From Chthoniobacteraceae bacterium (GTDB taxonomy: Bacteria > Verrucomicrobiota > Verrucomicrobiia > Chthoniobacterales > Chthoniobacteraceae), in the NCBI GenBank assembly GCA_028293625.1, contig JAQGOL010000029.1, positions 248,001 through 312,000 of the forward strand: a stretch of DNA of 64,000 nucleotides, given 5' to 3'. Below the pieces are notes generated by a model. That model was not told the origin of the DNA, did no database searches, and saw nothing but the letters and a program-made list of their open reading frames with translations. The translations under genes and the position numbers were made by a program. The number at the start of each line of letters is the position of its first letter. The stretch's first letter is position 1. Positions 43,924 to 52,963 of this stretch are shown piece by piece.

Positions 43924-46658
43924 TTTGGGTTCGCAACAGTCGCTACATTTGAGTAAGACGATGCGCCCTGGTTATTGAAGGCACGGACGCGATAAGAATA
44001 GCTCTTTCCAGGCTTCAATCCCGCACTCAGGAAGGTGGTTGTGTTGCGTCCGGCAATCGCGATCGGCGCAAATGGACCGTTTTCCTTCGAGCGCTCAATC
44101 CTGTAGCCGAGCTCATTTTGCGCGTTATCCGTCCAAAGAAGCCGTGTCTGTGAGTTTGAGACGGCGACCGCGGCGAGGTTGGTTGGCGCCGCGGGAGTTG
44201 AAGGAGGCACTTGGGGAATAACACGAACCAGCTTGGACGCGCCGCTTTCGCCGATCGCGTTCACGGCTGTGACCATATAATAATAGACAGAGCCGTTTTT
44301 GACGGTGGAATCGGTGAAGCTGGTCGTCGAAATCTCGCTGGCTACTTTCGTGAATGGCCGGCAATTTATTCCGGCTCGCCGGATTGTGTAGCTGCTGGCG
44401 CCCGTGGCCGGCTCCCAGTTTAGCATGACATTCCCATCGCCTGCGGTGGCGCTTAAGCCGGTGGGCGGCTGCGGCCGCCGCAACGGTTTAATCAGCACAT
44501 TGACGGGTGCGGATGTGGTCGTCGCGCCCCGGTTATCAGTGGCCGACGCCGTCAAAGCGTAGTTACCTGGTGCCATCGCTTTCCACGTCACAGCAAAAGG
44601 CGCCGAGGTCGCTGTGCCGATTAGCTTGCTGCCTGCGTAAAAATCAACTTGTACAACCTTCCCGTCGGAGTCGGCGGCCTCGGCGGTAATGGGGACCGTG
44701 GCAGGAAAGAGAATTGAGGCGTTTGGATTTGGTGAAAGTATGCGAACGGAGGGGGCAATATTCGGGACACTTTTTGTAATGGTGAAATGATCTTCCACAG
44801 TGCCCGTGGCGCCGATCATTTTGGCTTCTAGACGGTTTCCATCGATGTCGATTGCCAGCGAGCCGACGTGCAGGAGCGATAGATACATTGCCGGATGCGG
44901 TACCGGATTGAGCGTTTCGGCGGTCCCATTGCTCCAAAAGGTCACGTGCCCGCCGTTGCCGGCAACCACATAAACCGCGCCTTGGTTGGCCGCGAGATTT
45001 GTTGGTTTGTCATAGACGCCGCTGCCATCCTCCCGGCCATCGCCGCCATCGACTTTCATCGCGTCAGTAAAAGACGTCGATGGACCATAATGCCCGTCAA
45101 TCAAGAAGGAGCGCTCATAACAGTGACTGTGTCCCGCGAGGATAAGATCGACTCCGGCCGCTTCGAGTATTGGCAACACATTGGCGCGGACCTCGATCAG
45201 ATCGGACTCCAGATCCGAGTTATGTGAGCCCTTTGTATACGGCGGGTGATGGAAAAAAGCGATGATCCAATCCTGTGTGGTCGACTCCAGGTCGGCCTGC
45301 AGCCACGTTAACATCGGGCTTCCCGGAAGCCGGCTCGATGACATGGAATCCAGGCAGATAAAATGGATCCGCCCATGATCAAACGCGTAGTATTTTTCCG
45401 TCCCTGATGGAACGCCGCCGGCCTCGGCGTTTGTGGGCTGAGTGAAAATTTTAAAGAACGGGGTGGTGGTAACATCCGGAGCCGAGGAGAAGGCCGTGTC
45501 GTGATTGCCAATGGTTGACCAGAGAACGGTTTGCCTAAGATAACCTGGATAGGTATCAAACACGGCGGCTTGATAATCCGCATCGGTCCCGTACGGATAC
45601 GCGTTGTCCCCAAGCATCAGCCATACGTCTGTGTAGCGATTTCCCGTAAAGCTTGTATAGCCATCCCTCACAATCTTGCTGGCGATATTCGGCATGCCGG
45701 AATCGCCCAGGACCCAGATTCTTGTTGGATGCCCTACTCCGACGGGCGGCGGCGTGAAGAAGCTATACTCAGAGCCGGTTGCAAGCGTCGCAGCACTGGT
45801 GCCGATGGAATAATAGTAATGAGTATCGGCCGTAAGCCCGGTTAATTTGACCTCATGTTCAGTCGTCAGGGTGCTGTCGTCCTGAACGGCATCCAGATTG
45901 GCCGCATCGATCCCAAAACGGACCCTGCTATCGGTGGCCTCGTCGGTGCGCCACCGCACCACGATGCTTTCAGGGGTCCCTGCCTGGAGGTATGGTCCGC
46001 GCGTAATCAGGCGCGGTTCCATGCCGACAAACTCCATGTCGAATTCCATCGAAGGACTTGTCACCGAGCTTTTATGGACTTCGACCGCGAACACGTTGGT
46101 TCCAGCGACGATCGTGTCGGGCAAAAGGATCGACTGATAAAACCCGGGCTCGTTGGAGGGCGGTGGACCGTTCCCGGCGGGAGGCGGTTCCTGAGGTGCC
46201 GAGGTAACTGCCAGAGCCGTCGAATTGATTGGACCGGGAGGCAGATTATCGCGGCGCACTTCCACCCCATTTAAATAAACGACAGCTCCGTCGCCGGGCT
46301 GAATGCTTAATCGAAGAAGGAGTGAAGTATAAGCTTTCGGATCCGCCACGGTAAAGCTGGTGCGGAAGTAGGTCGTAATATGCTTGTTTTCGGGATCCGA
46401 ACCGAAGCTGATCGGCGTGGCTTCATCGGACCCGCCGTAGCCGAGCTCGGAGGGTCCAAAGGCCCAGCTTGAATCATCAAAGGCGGATGCCCTCCAGGCG
46501 GTGCCTTGATCGGAGCCGTTGTCCAGGTATTTCCATACACTGCCTGGCGCGATAAAGCTTGTGTCCGCAGGCGAGTTGATCGTGCAGAATAAGGCGGCAA
46601 AAACGACAAGCCAAAGCTTGAAAACGGGAAGGCGAGGCGAAACTATATCTGTATTCAT
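43920..46658 (-). CDS. Secreted purple-acid-phosphatase-like metallophosphoesterase with FN3 domains
   Basis: 912 residues. Signal peptide, N-terminal beta-sandwich (about 35-215), an FN3-like domain of purple acid phosphatases (about 220-310: TPESIVVRWRTDEATDSRVRFG), then a metallophosphoesterase core (about 315-560) with all motifs: LGDSG, LGDNAYPYG, GNHD, FFHHPPY and AGHSHCYERS. After that come a Big-like bacterial Ig domain (about 650-740, VRILSPNPNASILFPATVPI) and two fibronectin type III domains (about 750-910). It is an extracellular or periplasmic phosphoesterase. It lies in an operon with an upstream LtaS-like transferase and is coupled to a TPR protein. Confidence 0.92.
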   Translation of the reverse strand: MNTDIVSPRLPVFKLWLVVFAALFCTINSPADTSFIAPGSVWKYLDNGSDQGTAWRASAFDDSSWAFGPSELGYGGSDEATPISFGSDPENKHITTYFRTSFTVADPKAYTSLLLRLSIQPGDGAVVYLNGVEVRRDNLPPGPINSTALAVTSAPQEPPPAGNGPPPSNEPGFYQSILLPDTIVAGTNVFAVEVHKSSVTSPSMEFDMEFVGMEPRLITRGPYLQAGTPESIVVRWRTDEATDSRVRFGIDAANLDAVQDDSTLTTEHEVKLTGLTADTHYYYSIGTSAATLATGSEYSFFTPPPVGVGHPTRIWVLGDSGMPNIASKIVRDGYTSFTGNRYTDVWLMLGDNAYPYGTDADYQAAVFDTYPGYLRQTVLWSTIGNHDTAFSSAPDVTTTPFFKIFTQPTNAEAGGVPSGTEKYYAFDHGRIHFICLDSMSSSRLPGSPMLTWLQADLESTTQDWIIAFFHHPPYTKGSHNSDLESDLIEVRANVLPILEAAGVDLILAGHSHCYERSFLIDGHYGPSTSFTDAMKVDGGDGREDGSGVYDKPTNLAANQGAVYVVAGNGGHVTFWSNGTAETLNPVPHPAMYLSLLHVGSLAIDIDGNRLEAKMIGATGTVEDHFTITKSVPNIAPSVRILSPNPNASILFPATVPITAEAADSDGKVVQVDFYAGSKLIGTATSAPFAVTWKAMAPGNYALTASATDNRGATTTSAPVNVLIKPLRRPQPPTGLSATAGDGNVMLNWEPATGASSYTIRRAGINCRPFTKVASEISTTSFTDSTVKNGSVYYYMVTAVNAIGESGASKLVRVIPQVPPSTPAAPTNLAAVAVSNSQTRLLWTDNAQNELGYRIERSKENGPFAPIAIAGRNTTTFLSAGLKPGKSYSYRVRAFNNQGASSYSNVATVANPK

Positions 46659-46712
46659 CGGGGGGAAGAAGTGGAGGTGTCAGCCAATGGGATTGAACCT
46701 AAGCTGATTTTG

Positions 46713-48725
46713 TTAACTTCGGTCAGGTTTTTTAACCGGCCGCATCTGTTTGGCCACAGCGCCCGCTTCGCGAGTGGCACTTTTTTGGGACTCCATCCAC
46801 GCGGCCAGGCGTTGGTGAAGGCGCTCGCGCAATGCGGGTTCGTTGGGAGAAAGATTAAGTTGCTCACGCGGATCGGCCGCAAGATCGTAGAGTTCGTCCC
46901 GGCCTTGTGTTGAATTGAAGATATATTTGAAACGCCCTTCGCGGACTCCAAAGATAAAGTCGTTTCGCATGCCGAAAAAATAGGCGCGGCGATCGCCGGT
47001 TTTTAGAAGACTGCGGCCCTGCCAGCCTGCCGGCGCGGCGATTCCGAGCAGATCAAGAACAGTCGGGGCGAGGTCGATATGCGCTCCGATGGCGTCAGAG
47101 CGCGGGCTGTTGGAAAAGAGCGATGGACTCCAGATGAAAAAAGGCGCGTGCACGTCTTCTTCATACACATTGCCGCTATGGAAATAACCTTGGTGGGGAG
47201 GTCCAAATGCCTGGCCATGATCGCCGGTGACAATGACAATGGTGTCGTCGGCGAGGTGGCGTTCGCGAAGTGCCTGGAAAAGCCGGCCAAGCTGGCGGTC
47301 AAGCTCGGCCAGCGCGTTGAGATAATTGTTCAGATCCTCGGGAATATCAGTCAGGGCGGTGTCGTTTTGAACAAAATCGTTTTCCGCATAAGCCGGCGGT
47401 ACATAGAAAGGGTGGTGAGTGGCTTGGGTCCACGAAAGCACGTAGAATGGCTTGGAGCGGTCCCGATCCGCGAACTCAAGGATCATATCAACCGTCGACT
47501 TGTCATCGAGGCCCCAGGAAAATGAGGAGGGCGTATTGGCGCTGTGGCAATCCTGTATCAGATCAAAGCCGCGACCGTTTAGAAAGTCGGCTTGCATCGC
47601 GTATTTGTTATCACCGCCGGAAATGAATGCGGTCCGATAATCGTGGTTCTTAAGAATCTCCGCTACGGTGGCGCCGGGTTCGCGGGGGTGCGTGGCGGTG
47701 GCATTACGCCACGTCAACGGCGCATAACGCGAGAGCGTGATGGCAAAGAGCGCGTCGGATGTATTTTCAATATGCGAGTAATAATGATCGAATACCAAAC
47801 TGTGCGCGGCTTCGGCTTCCATGCACGGCCAGGTTTTCAAGTGGCTTCCATACAGACTGAGGTAATAGCTGCCGACCGATTCGCATACGATAACGATAAC
47901 GTTCTTCGGCCCGCGAGCTATTCCCTGCGTAATTGGCACCGCGCTTTGGGACGGAAGGAAGTCGGCGGCAAACTCGCTTGGATAGTCACGCCGAAGGGCG
48001 CCGGTGTCACGATGGAACAGGTCGCTAATCCATGAGCTAATGAGATCGTAGTGCGGGTTATCCCAGATCTTGGGCATGTGATAACGCTGTCCCCATTCAC
48101 TCCGAATCCGAACATGGGCTGTCGCGCAGGAGGCGAGAATGACCAGTATCCCGGCTGCCTGTCCTGCCCGGATAAATGGCGTTCGTTTGCAGGGAAAAGC
48201 GCGAGCGCATCCGAACGTGAACGCAAGGAACAAAGCTGGGAGCGCAAAGAGTGTGGCCAGGAATTCTTTTGTAAGGGCCGCCGTTACTGAAGAGCGCATA
48301 TTTCCTATATCAGCTCCAATGCAGAGGAGCGGATAAGTAAGTGGCATATGCAGCACATCATAGAGTCCCATGCTCAAAACAGCGTAAACGACACACGCTG
48401 TACAGAATACAACAAATGAATTGTAGGCAATCGTTTGGAGGCGCGGCCTGTTCCCGATTGCCAGAAAGAGGGCTTGTCCCAGGAGTCCGGTTACGAGGGC
48501 AAAAAGCACGTCCGCAGCCGCCACCATGCAGACCTCCAAAATGTAACGCTCAAACTCTTCCCAACCGAGATAACCAGGAGTAAATACGCGATAGACTTTC
48601 GTGCCAAAGAGCGCCACGCCTAGCCAGAAGGCCGGCCAGAAACTGGATCTCGCCGCGGCCGTTTTTCTGGCCGAAAAACGGATCGGCGTGAAAATAGTCT
48701 GCGGCTGGGAGACATGGGTGTGCAT
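46713..48725 (-). CDS. LtaS-like membrane phosphotransferase (sulfatase superfamily)
   Basis: 670 residues. An N-terminal part with about five hydrophobic helices (to ~215) is followed by a periplasmic alkaline-phosphatase-fold domain. Motifs: NVIVIVCESVGS (metal and core strand), the Thr nucleophile region ENTSDALFAIT (like the TSD of LtaS), SGGDNKYA, and VTGDHGQAFGPPHQGYFHSGN (DHG metal ligands). This is the pattern of phosphoglycerol or phosphoethanolamine transferases that decorate envelope polymers. The family-level call is firm, but the exact donor and acceptor are unknown. It is the first gene of a three-gene minus-strand operon with a metallophosphoesterase and a TPR protein. Confidence 0.9.
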   Translation of the reverse strand: MHTHVSQPQTIFTPIRFSARKTAAARSSFWPAFWLGVALFGTKVYRVFTPGYLGWEEFERYILEVCMVAAADVLFALVTGLLGQALFLAIGNRPRLQTIAYNSFVVFCTACVVYAVLSMGLYDVLHMPLTYPLLCIGADIGNMRSSVTAALTKEFLATLFALPALFLAFTFGCARAFPCKRTPFIRAGQAAGILVILASCATAHVRIRSEWGQRYHMPKIWDNPHYDLISSWISDLFHRDTGALRRDYPSEFAADFLPSQSAVPITQGIARGPKNVIVIVCESVGSYYLSLYGSHLKTWPCMEAEAAHSLVFDHYYSHIENTSDALFAITLSRYAPLTWRNATATHPREPGATVAEILKNHDYRTAFISGGDNKYAMQADFLNGRGFDLIQDCHSANTPSSFSWGLDDKSTVDMILEFADRDRSKPFYVLSWTQATHHPFYVPPAYAENDFVQNDTALTDIPEDLNNYLNALAELDRQLGRLFQALRERHLADDTIVIVTGDHGQAFGPPHQGYFHSGNVYEEDVHAPFFIWSPSLFSNSPRSDAIGAHIDLAPTVLDLLGIAAPAGWQGRSLLKTGDRRAYFFGMRNDFIFGVREGRFKYIFNSTQGRDELYDLAADPREQLNLSPNEPALRERLHQRLAAWMESQKSATREAGAVAKQMRPVKKPDRS

Positions 48726-48928
48726 CGCGGAAGGGAGGGGAGACGTTTATGCGCCAAATCGCCAGTTGTGTCGATCCCATGACAATAAGGAAGAGAATTG
48801 GTTGCAAGTGCTGATTTGCGGGCTCCGAACCGGCATCCTGTTATTTGTCTCAATCATGATTGAGATGGCCTGTTTTTGCCTTCGATTTTTCCGCCACTTT
48901 TCACAGACTGGAACCCGCTTATTTTCTC

Positions 48929-49840
48929 ATGAAAAAAATCGCCGTTATTGGATCGGGTGCCGTTGGTTGTTATTATGGCGGGATGCTCGCGCGCATGGGG
49001 CAGGACGTGCATTTTTTAATGCGCTCGGATCTGGAGGCGGTTCGGGCGAATGGGCTGACGATTCAAACCGGCGGCGAGAGACTGAAAATTCCCCATGTCA
49101 AAGCGCACGCTTCCACAAAGGAGATAGGCCATTGCGATCTGGTGATCATCTCCCTCAAGGCTACGGGAAACCAGGCGCTTGAAGCATTGTTGCCTCCGCT
49201 CATCGGGCCGGACACGGCGCTTCTGACCCTGCAGAATGGCCTCGGCAACGAGGAGTTCCTCTGCAAGAGATGGGGCGCTGCCCGCGTCATGGGAGCGCTC
49301 TGTTTTGTCTGCCTGAATCGGACCGCGCCGGGTGTGATTGAGCATTTCGACCAGGGCTCGATTTCAATCGGTGAATTTCAGCGACCGTCCCAGGCTCGCA
49401 CCCGCTCGATTGTCGAGGCTTTTAAGAGCGCGGGAATCGATGCGAACGTGGCTGAAAATCTTTTAACGGAACGGTGGCGCAAACTGCTTTGGAACATCCC
49501 TTTTAACGGCCTTTCCATTGCCGCCCAGGGTGCCACGGTCTCCGATGTGCTCGCTGACGAGGGGTTGCGCAATCTGGCCCGCCACCTCATGGATGAAGTG
49601 CTCGACGCCGCCCGCCGCCTCGGACATGACATCCGTGATGAGTTTGCCGATTATCAAATCACCCGGAGCGCGACCATGGGGCCGTATAAACCTTCAAGCA
49701 TGATCGATTGGGAATTGGGACGTCCGGTGGAGGTCGAAGCAATCTGGGGCGAGCCATGGCGTCAAGGGGTTGCCGCGGGGGCTGGCATGGGACGCCTCGA
49801 AACAGTATATCGCCTGCTTCAGCGGCTGACGGCCCGATGA
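48929..49840 (+). CDS. 2-dehydropantoate 2-reductase family protein
   Basis: About 303 residues from the ATG at 48929, which gives the PanE/ApbA N-terminus KIAVIGSGAVGCYYGGML, an NADPH-binding Rossmann fold. Further support: LVIISLKATGNQ, LLTLQNGLGNEEFL, EAFKSAGIDANVAENLLTERWRKLLWNIPFN (Lys and Asn of the active site) and PSSMIDWELGRPVEVEAIWGEP (Ser/Glu). It reduces ketopantoate to pantoate for coenzyme A, or a related 2-oxo acid. An upstream in-frame methionine was rejected. The stop overlaps the next gene as ATGA. Confidence 0.9.
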   Translation: MKKIAVIGSGAVGCYYGGMLARMGQDVHFLMRSDLEAVRANGLTIQTGGERLKIPHVKAHASTKEIGHCDLVIISLKATGNQALEALLPPLIGPDTALLTLQNGLGNEEFLCKRWGAARVMGALCFVCLNRTAPGVIEHFDQGSISIGEFQRPSQARTRSIVEAFKSAGIDANVAENLLTERWRKLLWNIPFNGLSIAAQGATVSDVLADEGLRNLARHLMDEVLDAARRLGHDIRDEFADYQITRSATMGPYKPSSMIDWELGRPVEVEAIWGEPWRQGVAAGAGMGRLETVYRLLQRLTAR

Positions 49841-50607
49841 CTTCTCAGGAAATTGACAGCCGGGCAAAAGAGTTTGCACCGACCACAGCGATTGTTCTCG
49901 GCTCCGGTCTTGGGGGATTGGTGGACCGGGTTGAAGTGGCATTCACCCTGCCGTTTACGAACATTGACCGGCTCCCCGTTTCCAAAGTGCCGGGGCATGC
50001 CGGGCAGTTTGTATTCGGGCATCTTGGTAAAGCCCGGGTCGTGATCGCCCAAGGCCGGACTCATTTGTATGAAGGCTGGAGTGCGTTTGAGGTCACCGCC
50101 GGCGTCCGTTTCATGGCGTCGCTCGGCATCCGCCGGCTCATCCTTACCAATGCGGCGGGTACACTGGCGTTTCCACCGGGTACCTGGATGATGCTTAGCG
50201 ATCACCTCAATCTAACCGGCACCTCGCCGCTATTGGGAACGGCAAACTTCGTCGATATGACGGGGATTTATTCAGCGCCTTTGCGCCGGCATTTTTTAGA
50301 AATCGCGCAAGCCGAAGGCATCCCGCTTCATGAAGGGGTCTATGCCGGCGTGCTCGGCCCGCAATACGAAACACCGGCCGAGATCCGCATGCTGCGGACG
50401 ATGGGGGCCGATGCGGTCGGCATGTCGACAGTGCTGGAAGCCATTCAGGCGCGCGCCCTTGGAATTGAACTCGCGGCTTTTTCCTGCCTGACAAATTGGG
50501 CGGCGGGAATCAGCCCGCAACCGCTCAGCCACGCCGACGTTCTGGCGACGGGCCATGATGCCTCCGGCAGCCTGATGCGACTGCTGGAACTCGGAGTTCC
50601 GGTTTAA
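49837..50607 (+). CDS. Purine nucleoside phosphorylase (trimeric family)
   Basis: About 256 residues from the ATG at 49837, which overlaps the previous stop by 4 bp. Family 2 PNP signatures: IVLGSGLGGL (phosphate/nucleoside site), VPGHAGQFVFG, GRTHLYEGW, LTNAAGTL, LGPQYETPAEIRML and GADAVGMSTV. It cleaves inosine and guanosine (or related) to base and ribose-1-phosphate, for purine salvage. It is convergent with nuoC, with only 4 bp between stops. Confidence 0.93.
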   Translation: MTSQEIDSRAKEFAPTTAIVLGSGLGGLVDRVEVAFTLPFTNIDRLPVSKVPGHAGQFVFGHLGKARVVIAQGRTHLYEGWSAFEVTAGVRFMASLGIRRLILTNAAGTLAFPPGTWMMLSDHLNLTGTSPLLGTANFVDMTGIYSAPLRRHFLEIAQAEGIPLHEGVYAGVLGPQYETPAEIRMLRTMGADAVGMSTVLEAIQARALGIELAAFSCLTNWAAGISPQPLSHADVLATGHDASGSLMRLLELGVPV

Positions 50608-50611
50608 TTCC

Positions 50612-51187
50612 TTATTCGGCCGTGCGGGAGCGCGGTTCGCGATCCTTGGTCGTGGCGGTGGAAGGAAGTGTTACAAAAGGTCCGCCAGCGAGCGGCGCTT
50701 TATTGGAAAACGCGACATCGGGCATATCGCTTGGCAGTCCGGCCAGCGGGAAGTCTTTGCGCAATGGGAAGAACGGATATCCATCCCACATCAGGATCCG
50801 GCGCAGATCGGGATGATTGGTAAACTCGATTCCCATCATGTCAAAGAGCTCCCGCTCATGCCAATCGGCCGTGCGCCAGATGTCCGAGACGGTCGGTACT
50901 TCAAGCAGATCTTCCGAGACGAAGATCTTAAGCCGGAGATGATCGCCTTTTTCAAACTGGTAAAGTTCGTAGACGACTTCAAAGCGGGGTTCATCGCCGA
51001 AATTATCGACGCCGGTAATATCGAGCAGATAGATAAATCCGAGTTCTTCCTTGCAGAAGAGCGCAATGGCATGGATCTGGTCGCGCTCGACGAGGAGCGT
51101 CGTTTCGCCTCGGAACTCCGGCTTGCGGATGACTTTAAACTTCGCTTCAAGAGCGGCCAGGGCGGGATTGAGGGTGGTCGAAGGCAT
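50612..51187 (-). CDS. nuoC: NADH-quinone oxidoreductase subunit C
   Basis: 191 residues, the free subunit (not the NuoCD fusion). Signatures: GFIYLLDITGVD, FEVVYELYQFEKGDHLRLKIFV and VSDIWRTADWHERELFDMMGIEF, NHPDLRRILM. This is the 30-kDa subunit of complex I in the peripheral arm. It follows nuoB by 8 bp. A Glu/Arg-rich tail ends the protein. The other complex I genes are not in the window. Confidence 0.97.
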   Translation of the reverse strand: MPSTTLNPALAALEAKFKVIRKPEFRGETTLLVERDQIHAIALFCKEELGFIYLLDITGVDNFGDEPRFEVVYELYQFEKGDHLRLKIFVSEDLLEVPTVSDIWRTADWHERELFDMMGIEFTNHPDLRRILMWDGYPFFPLRKDFPLAGLPSDMPDVAFSNKAPLAGGPFVTLPSTATTKDREPRSRTAE

Positions 51188-51195
51188 TGGGAAAA

Positions 51196-51723
51196 TTAGG
51201 CTCGGTATTGGGCGATCAATTCCTTTTTCTGCTCAAGGAACGAGCCTTCGGTATCGATTTTGCGCTGAAGCCGCATAAGGCCTTCAATAAGGGCTTCGGG
51301 CCGGGGCGGGCACCCGCTGATATAAACATCGACGGGAATCAGCTGATCGATGCCCTGGAGCACGGCGTAGCTGCGATACATGCCGCCGCTTGAAGCGCAG
51401 GCGCCCATGGCAATGCACCATTTGGGCTCAGGCATCTGGTCCCAGATGCGTTTGACCGCCAACGCCATTTTATACGTCACCGTGCCAGCCACGATCATGA
51501 CGTCGCTTTGACGGGGCGAGAACCGCATGACTTCCGCACCGAATCGCGCAATGTCAAAACGCGAAGCGCCGGTGGCCATCAGCTCGATCGCGCAGCAGGC
51601 AAGTCCCATCGGCATCGGCCAGAGCGAGTTCTTGCGCATCCAATTGATCGAGGCGTCGAGCCGCGTGATAATCACGTTTCCTTCAATTTTTGAGTCGTAA
51701 CCAACGGGTGCGGTTTCAGGCAT
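51196..51723 (-). CDS. nuoB: NADH-quinone oxidoreductase subunit B
   Basis: 175 residues. The four cysteines of the N2 iron-sulfur cluster are visible: the adjacent pair in [11 protein letters not shown], one in [10 protein letters not shown] and one in [11 protein letters not shown]. This subunit hands electrons to quinone at the NuoB-NuoD interface. It is followed by nuoC, but nuoA is not upstream; instead a GH26-like lipoprotein gene precedes it on the same strand (71 bp). So this is an isolated nuoBC pair, presumably one of several separated nuo clusters. Confidence 0.98.
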   Translation of the reverse strand: MPETAPVGYDSKIEGNVIITRLDASINWMRKNSLWPMPMGLACCAIELMATGASRFDIARFGAEVMRFSPRQSDVMIVAGTVTYKMALAVKRIWDQMPEPKWCIAMGACASSGGMYRSYAVLQGIDQLIPVDVYISGCPPRPEALIEGLMRLQRKIDTEGSFLEQKKELIAQYRA

Positions 51724-51794
51724 GGCGGGCGAAAATCTACGGGTGAAATTTAAATGTGGAAAGTGGAAAGTCGGCTTTTGCCGGGACGGATTGT

Positions 51795-52961
51795 TCAGGG
51801 AGTGGCCGGCAGGCTTGGGCCGGGCACCAGGATCGGCCGATCGAGATAGAATGGATCGGCGACTTCCTGCCGATACGCCTCGAGTGCTTCGGGGCTGGAG
51901 TTGACCCGCAGGTTGGAATATTTGCCGGCGTTGTCGGCCAGATCGTCCTTTCCGTTCTGCCAGCGTTCATGCCAGTAAACAATCGCCTTCAAGCGCGAGA
52001 ATTTCGGGGTTTTCATCAGCCTTAATCCGTCGCGGAACCAATCGGCTTTGCTGCCAAGGTGGGGCAATTCCGCAACGCCCCATTCACAGAGCATTATTGG
52101 CTTATCCGGATCAATCAGGGTCAGTTCCGTGTAAGGCCAGTCGAGCAGCGGGAAAAAAGGCGCCCATTCCTTGTCACCCGGAAATTGCGACCCATAGAGG
52201 CTTAATCCGAGCCAGTCGACGTACTCGGAACCCGGATAATATTCCTCAGCCAGATTCCAGCCTTCCTGAGGATCCGAATAGACCATCAAATGGAGCACCC
52301 ATTGGATATTCCTGGCGCCCCGGGCACGCACCCGGTCGACCACATGACGCCACGCTTTTTTGAAAGTCTCCGGCCCTTGATAATGATAAACCTCCGGCTT
52401 GCCATCAACGGGGGGATCGATGGAAACCACCTTCTCGCCGCCATAAAGCACGCCGCTCCATGGGAACCACGAGCCGTTCATTTCATTGGCAAACGAGACG
52501 ATCATCGGCTGCCCGAATTCGCGGGCTTTATCGGCCCACATATCCAGGTAAGCGTCGTGTTCGCCTGCAATGATGCTGGTTAGCGAATACTTATCAATGC
52601 CGCGGCTCTCCACATACGGCTTGTCCCATGGCGACCAGAAGATGAGCGGAATGGAACCGTGCCGGGAAATCAGGCGCACATTCGCTTCGGGAAACGTCTG
52701 TTCGCCCCAGTAACTTGAGCTCGCGACAATGGCCTGATGTTTTTCCACCATCCGCTCAAACTTCTCGATGGCTTCAAGCGTGACGCTCTCCTCCTTGTCT
52801 CCAAAGTCGATGTAAGCACCGGTGTAAATCCCGTGGGCCGGCACCGAGAGCCGGGGATTGGCGATCGCGGCTTGCAGACCCGGCGCCGGTTGCCGGCCAC
52901 AGGATGCCAGCGAAAAAAACAGAAAAAGTGCCAGGGCCGCTCGGGTAAAACGTGAATTCAT
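51795..52961 (-). CDS. GH26-like glycoside hydrolase lipoprotein
   Basis: 388 residues. Lipoprotein signal with lipobox LASC (Cys near 21). The barrel carries GH26-type features: [18 protein letters not shown], the acid/base glutamate in [16 protein letters not shown] (about 155-170), [14 protein letters not shown], and the nucleophile glutamate in [11 protein letters not shown] near 300. Related proteins are endo-mannanases and EPS-modifying enzymes. It is almost fused to the upstream GH18-CE4-GT2 gene (stop TAA, two bases, ATG). So it probably acts on the polymer that protein makes, either trimming or releasing it; that is inference. Confidence 0.88.
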   Translation of the reverse strand: MNSRFTRAALALFLFFSLASCGRQPAPGLQAAIANPRLSVPAHGIYTGAYIDFGDKEESVTLEAIEKFERMVEKHQAIVASSSYWGEQTFPEANVRLISRHGSIPLIFWSPWDKPYVESRGIDKYSLTSIIAGEHDAYLDMWADKAREFGQPMIVSFANEMNGSWFPWSGVLYGGEKVVSIDPPVDGKPEVYHYQGPETFKKAWRHVVDRVRARGARNIQWVLHLMVYSDPQEGWNLAEEYYPGSEYVDWLGLSLYGSQFPGDKEWAPFFPLLDWPYTELTLIDPDKPIMLCEWGVAELPHLGSKADWFRDGLRLMKTPKFSRLKAIVYWHERWQNGKDDLADNAGKYSNLRVNSSPEALEAYRQEVADPFYLDRPILVPGPSLPATP

Positions 52962-52963
52962 GG

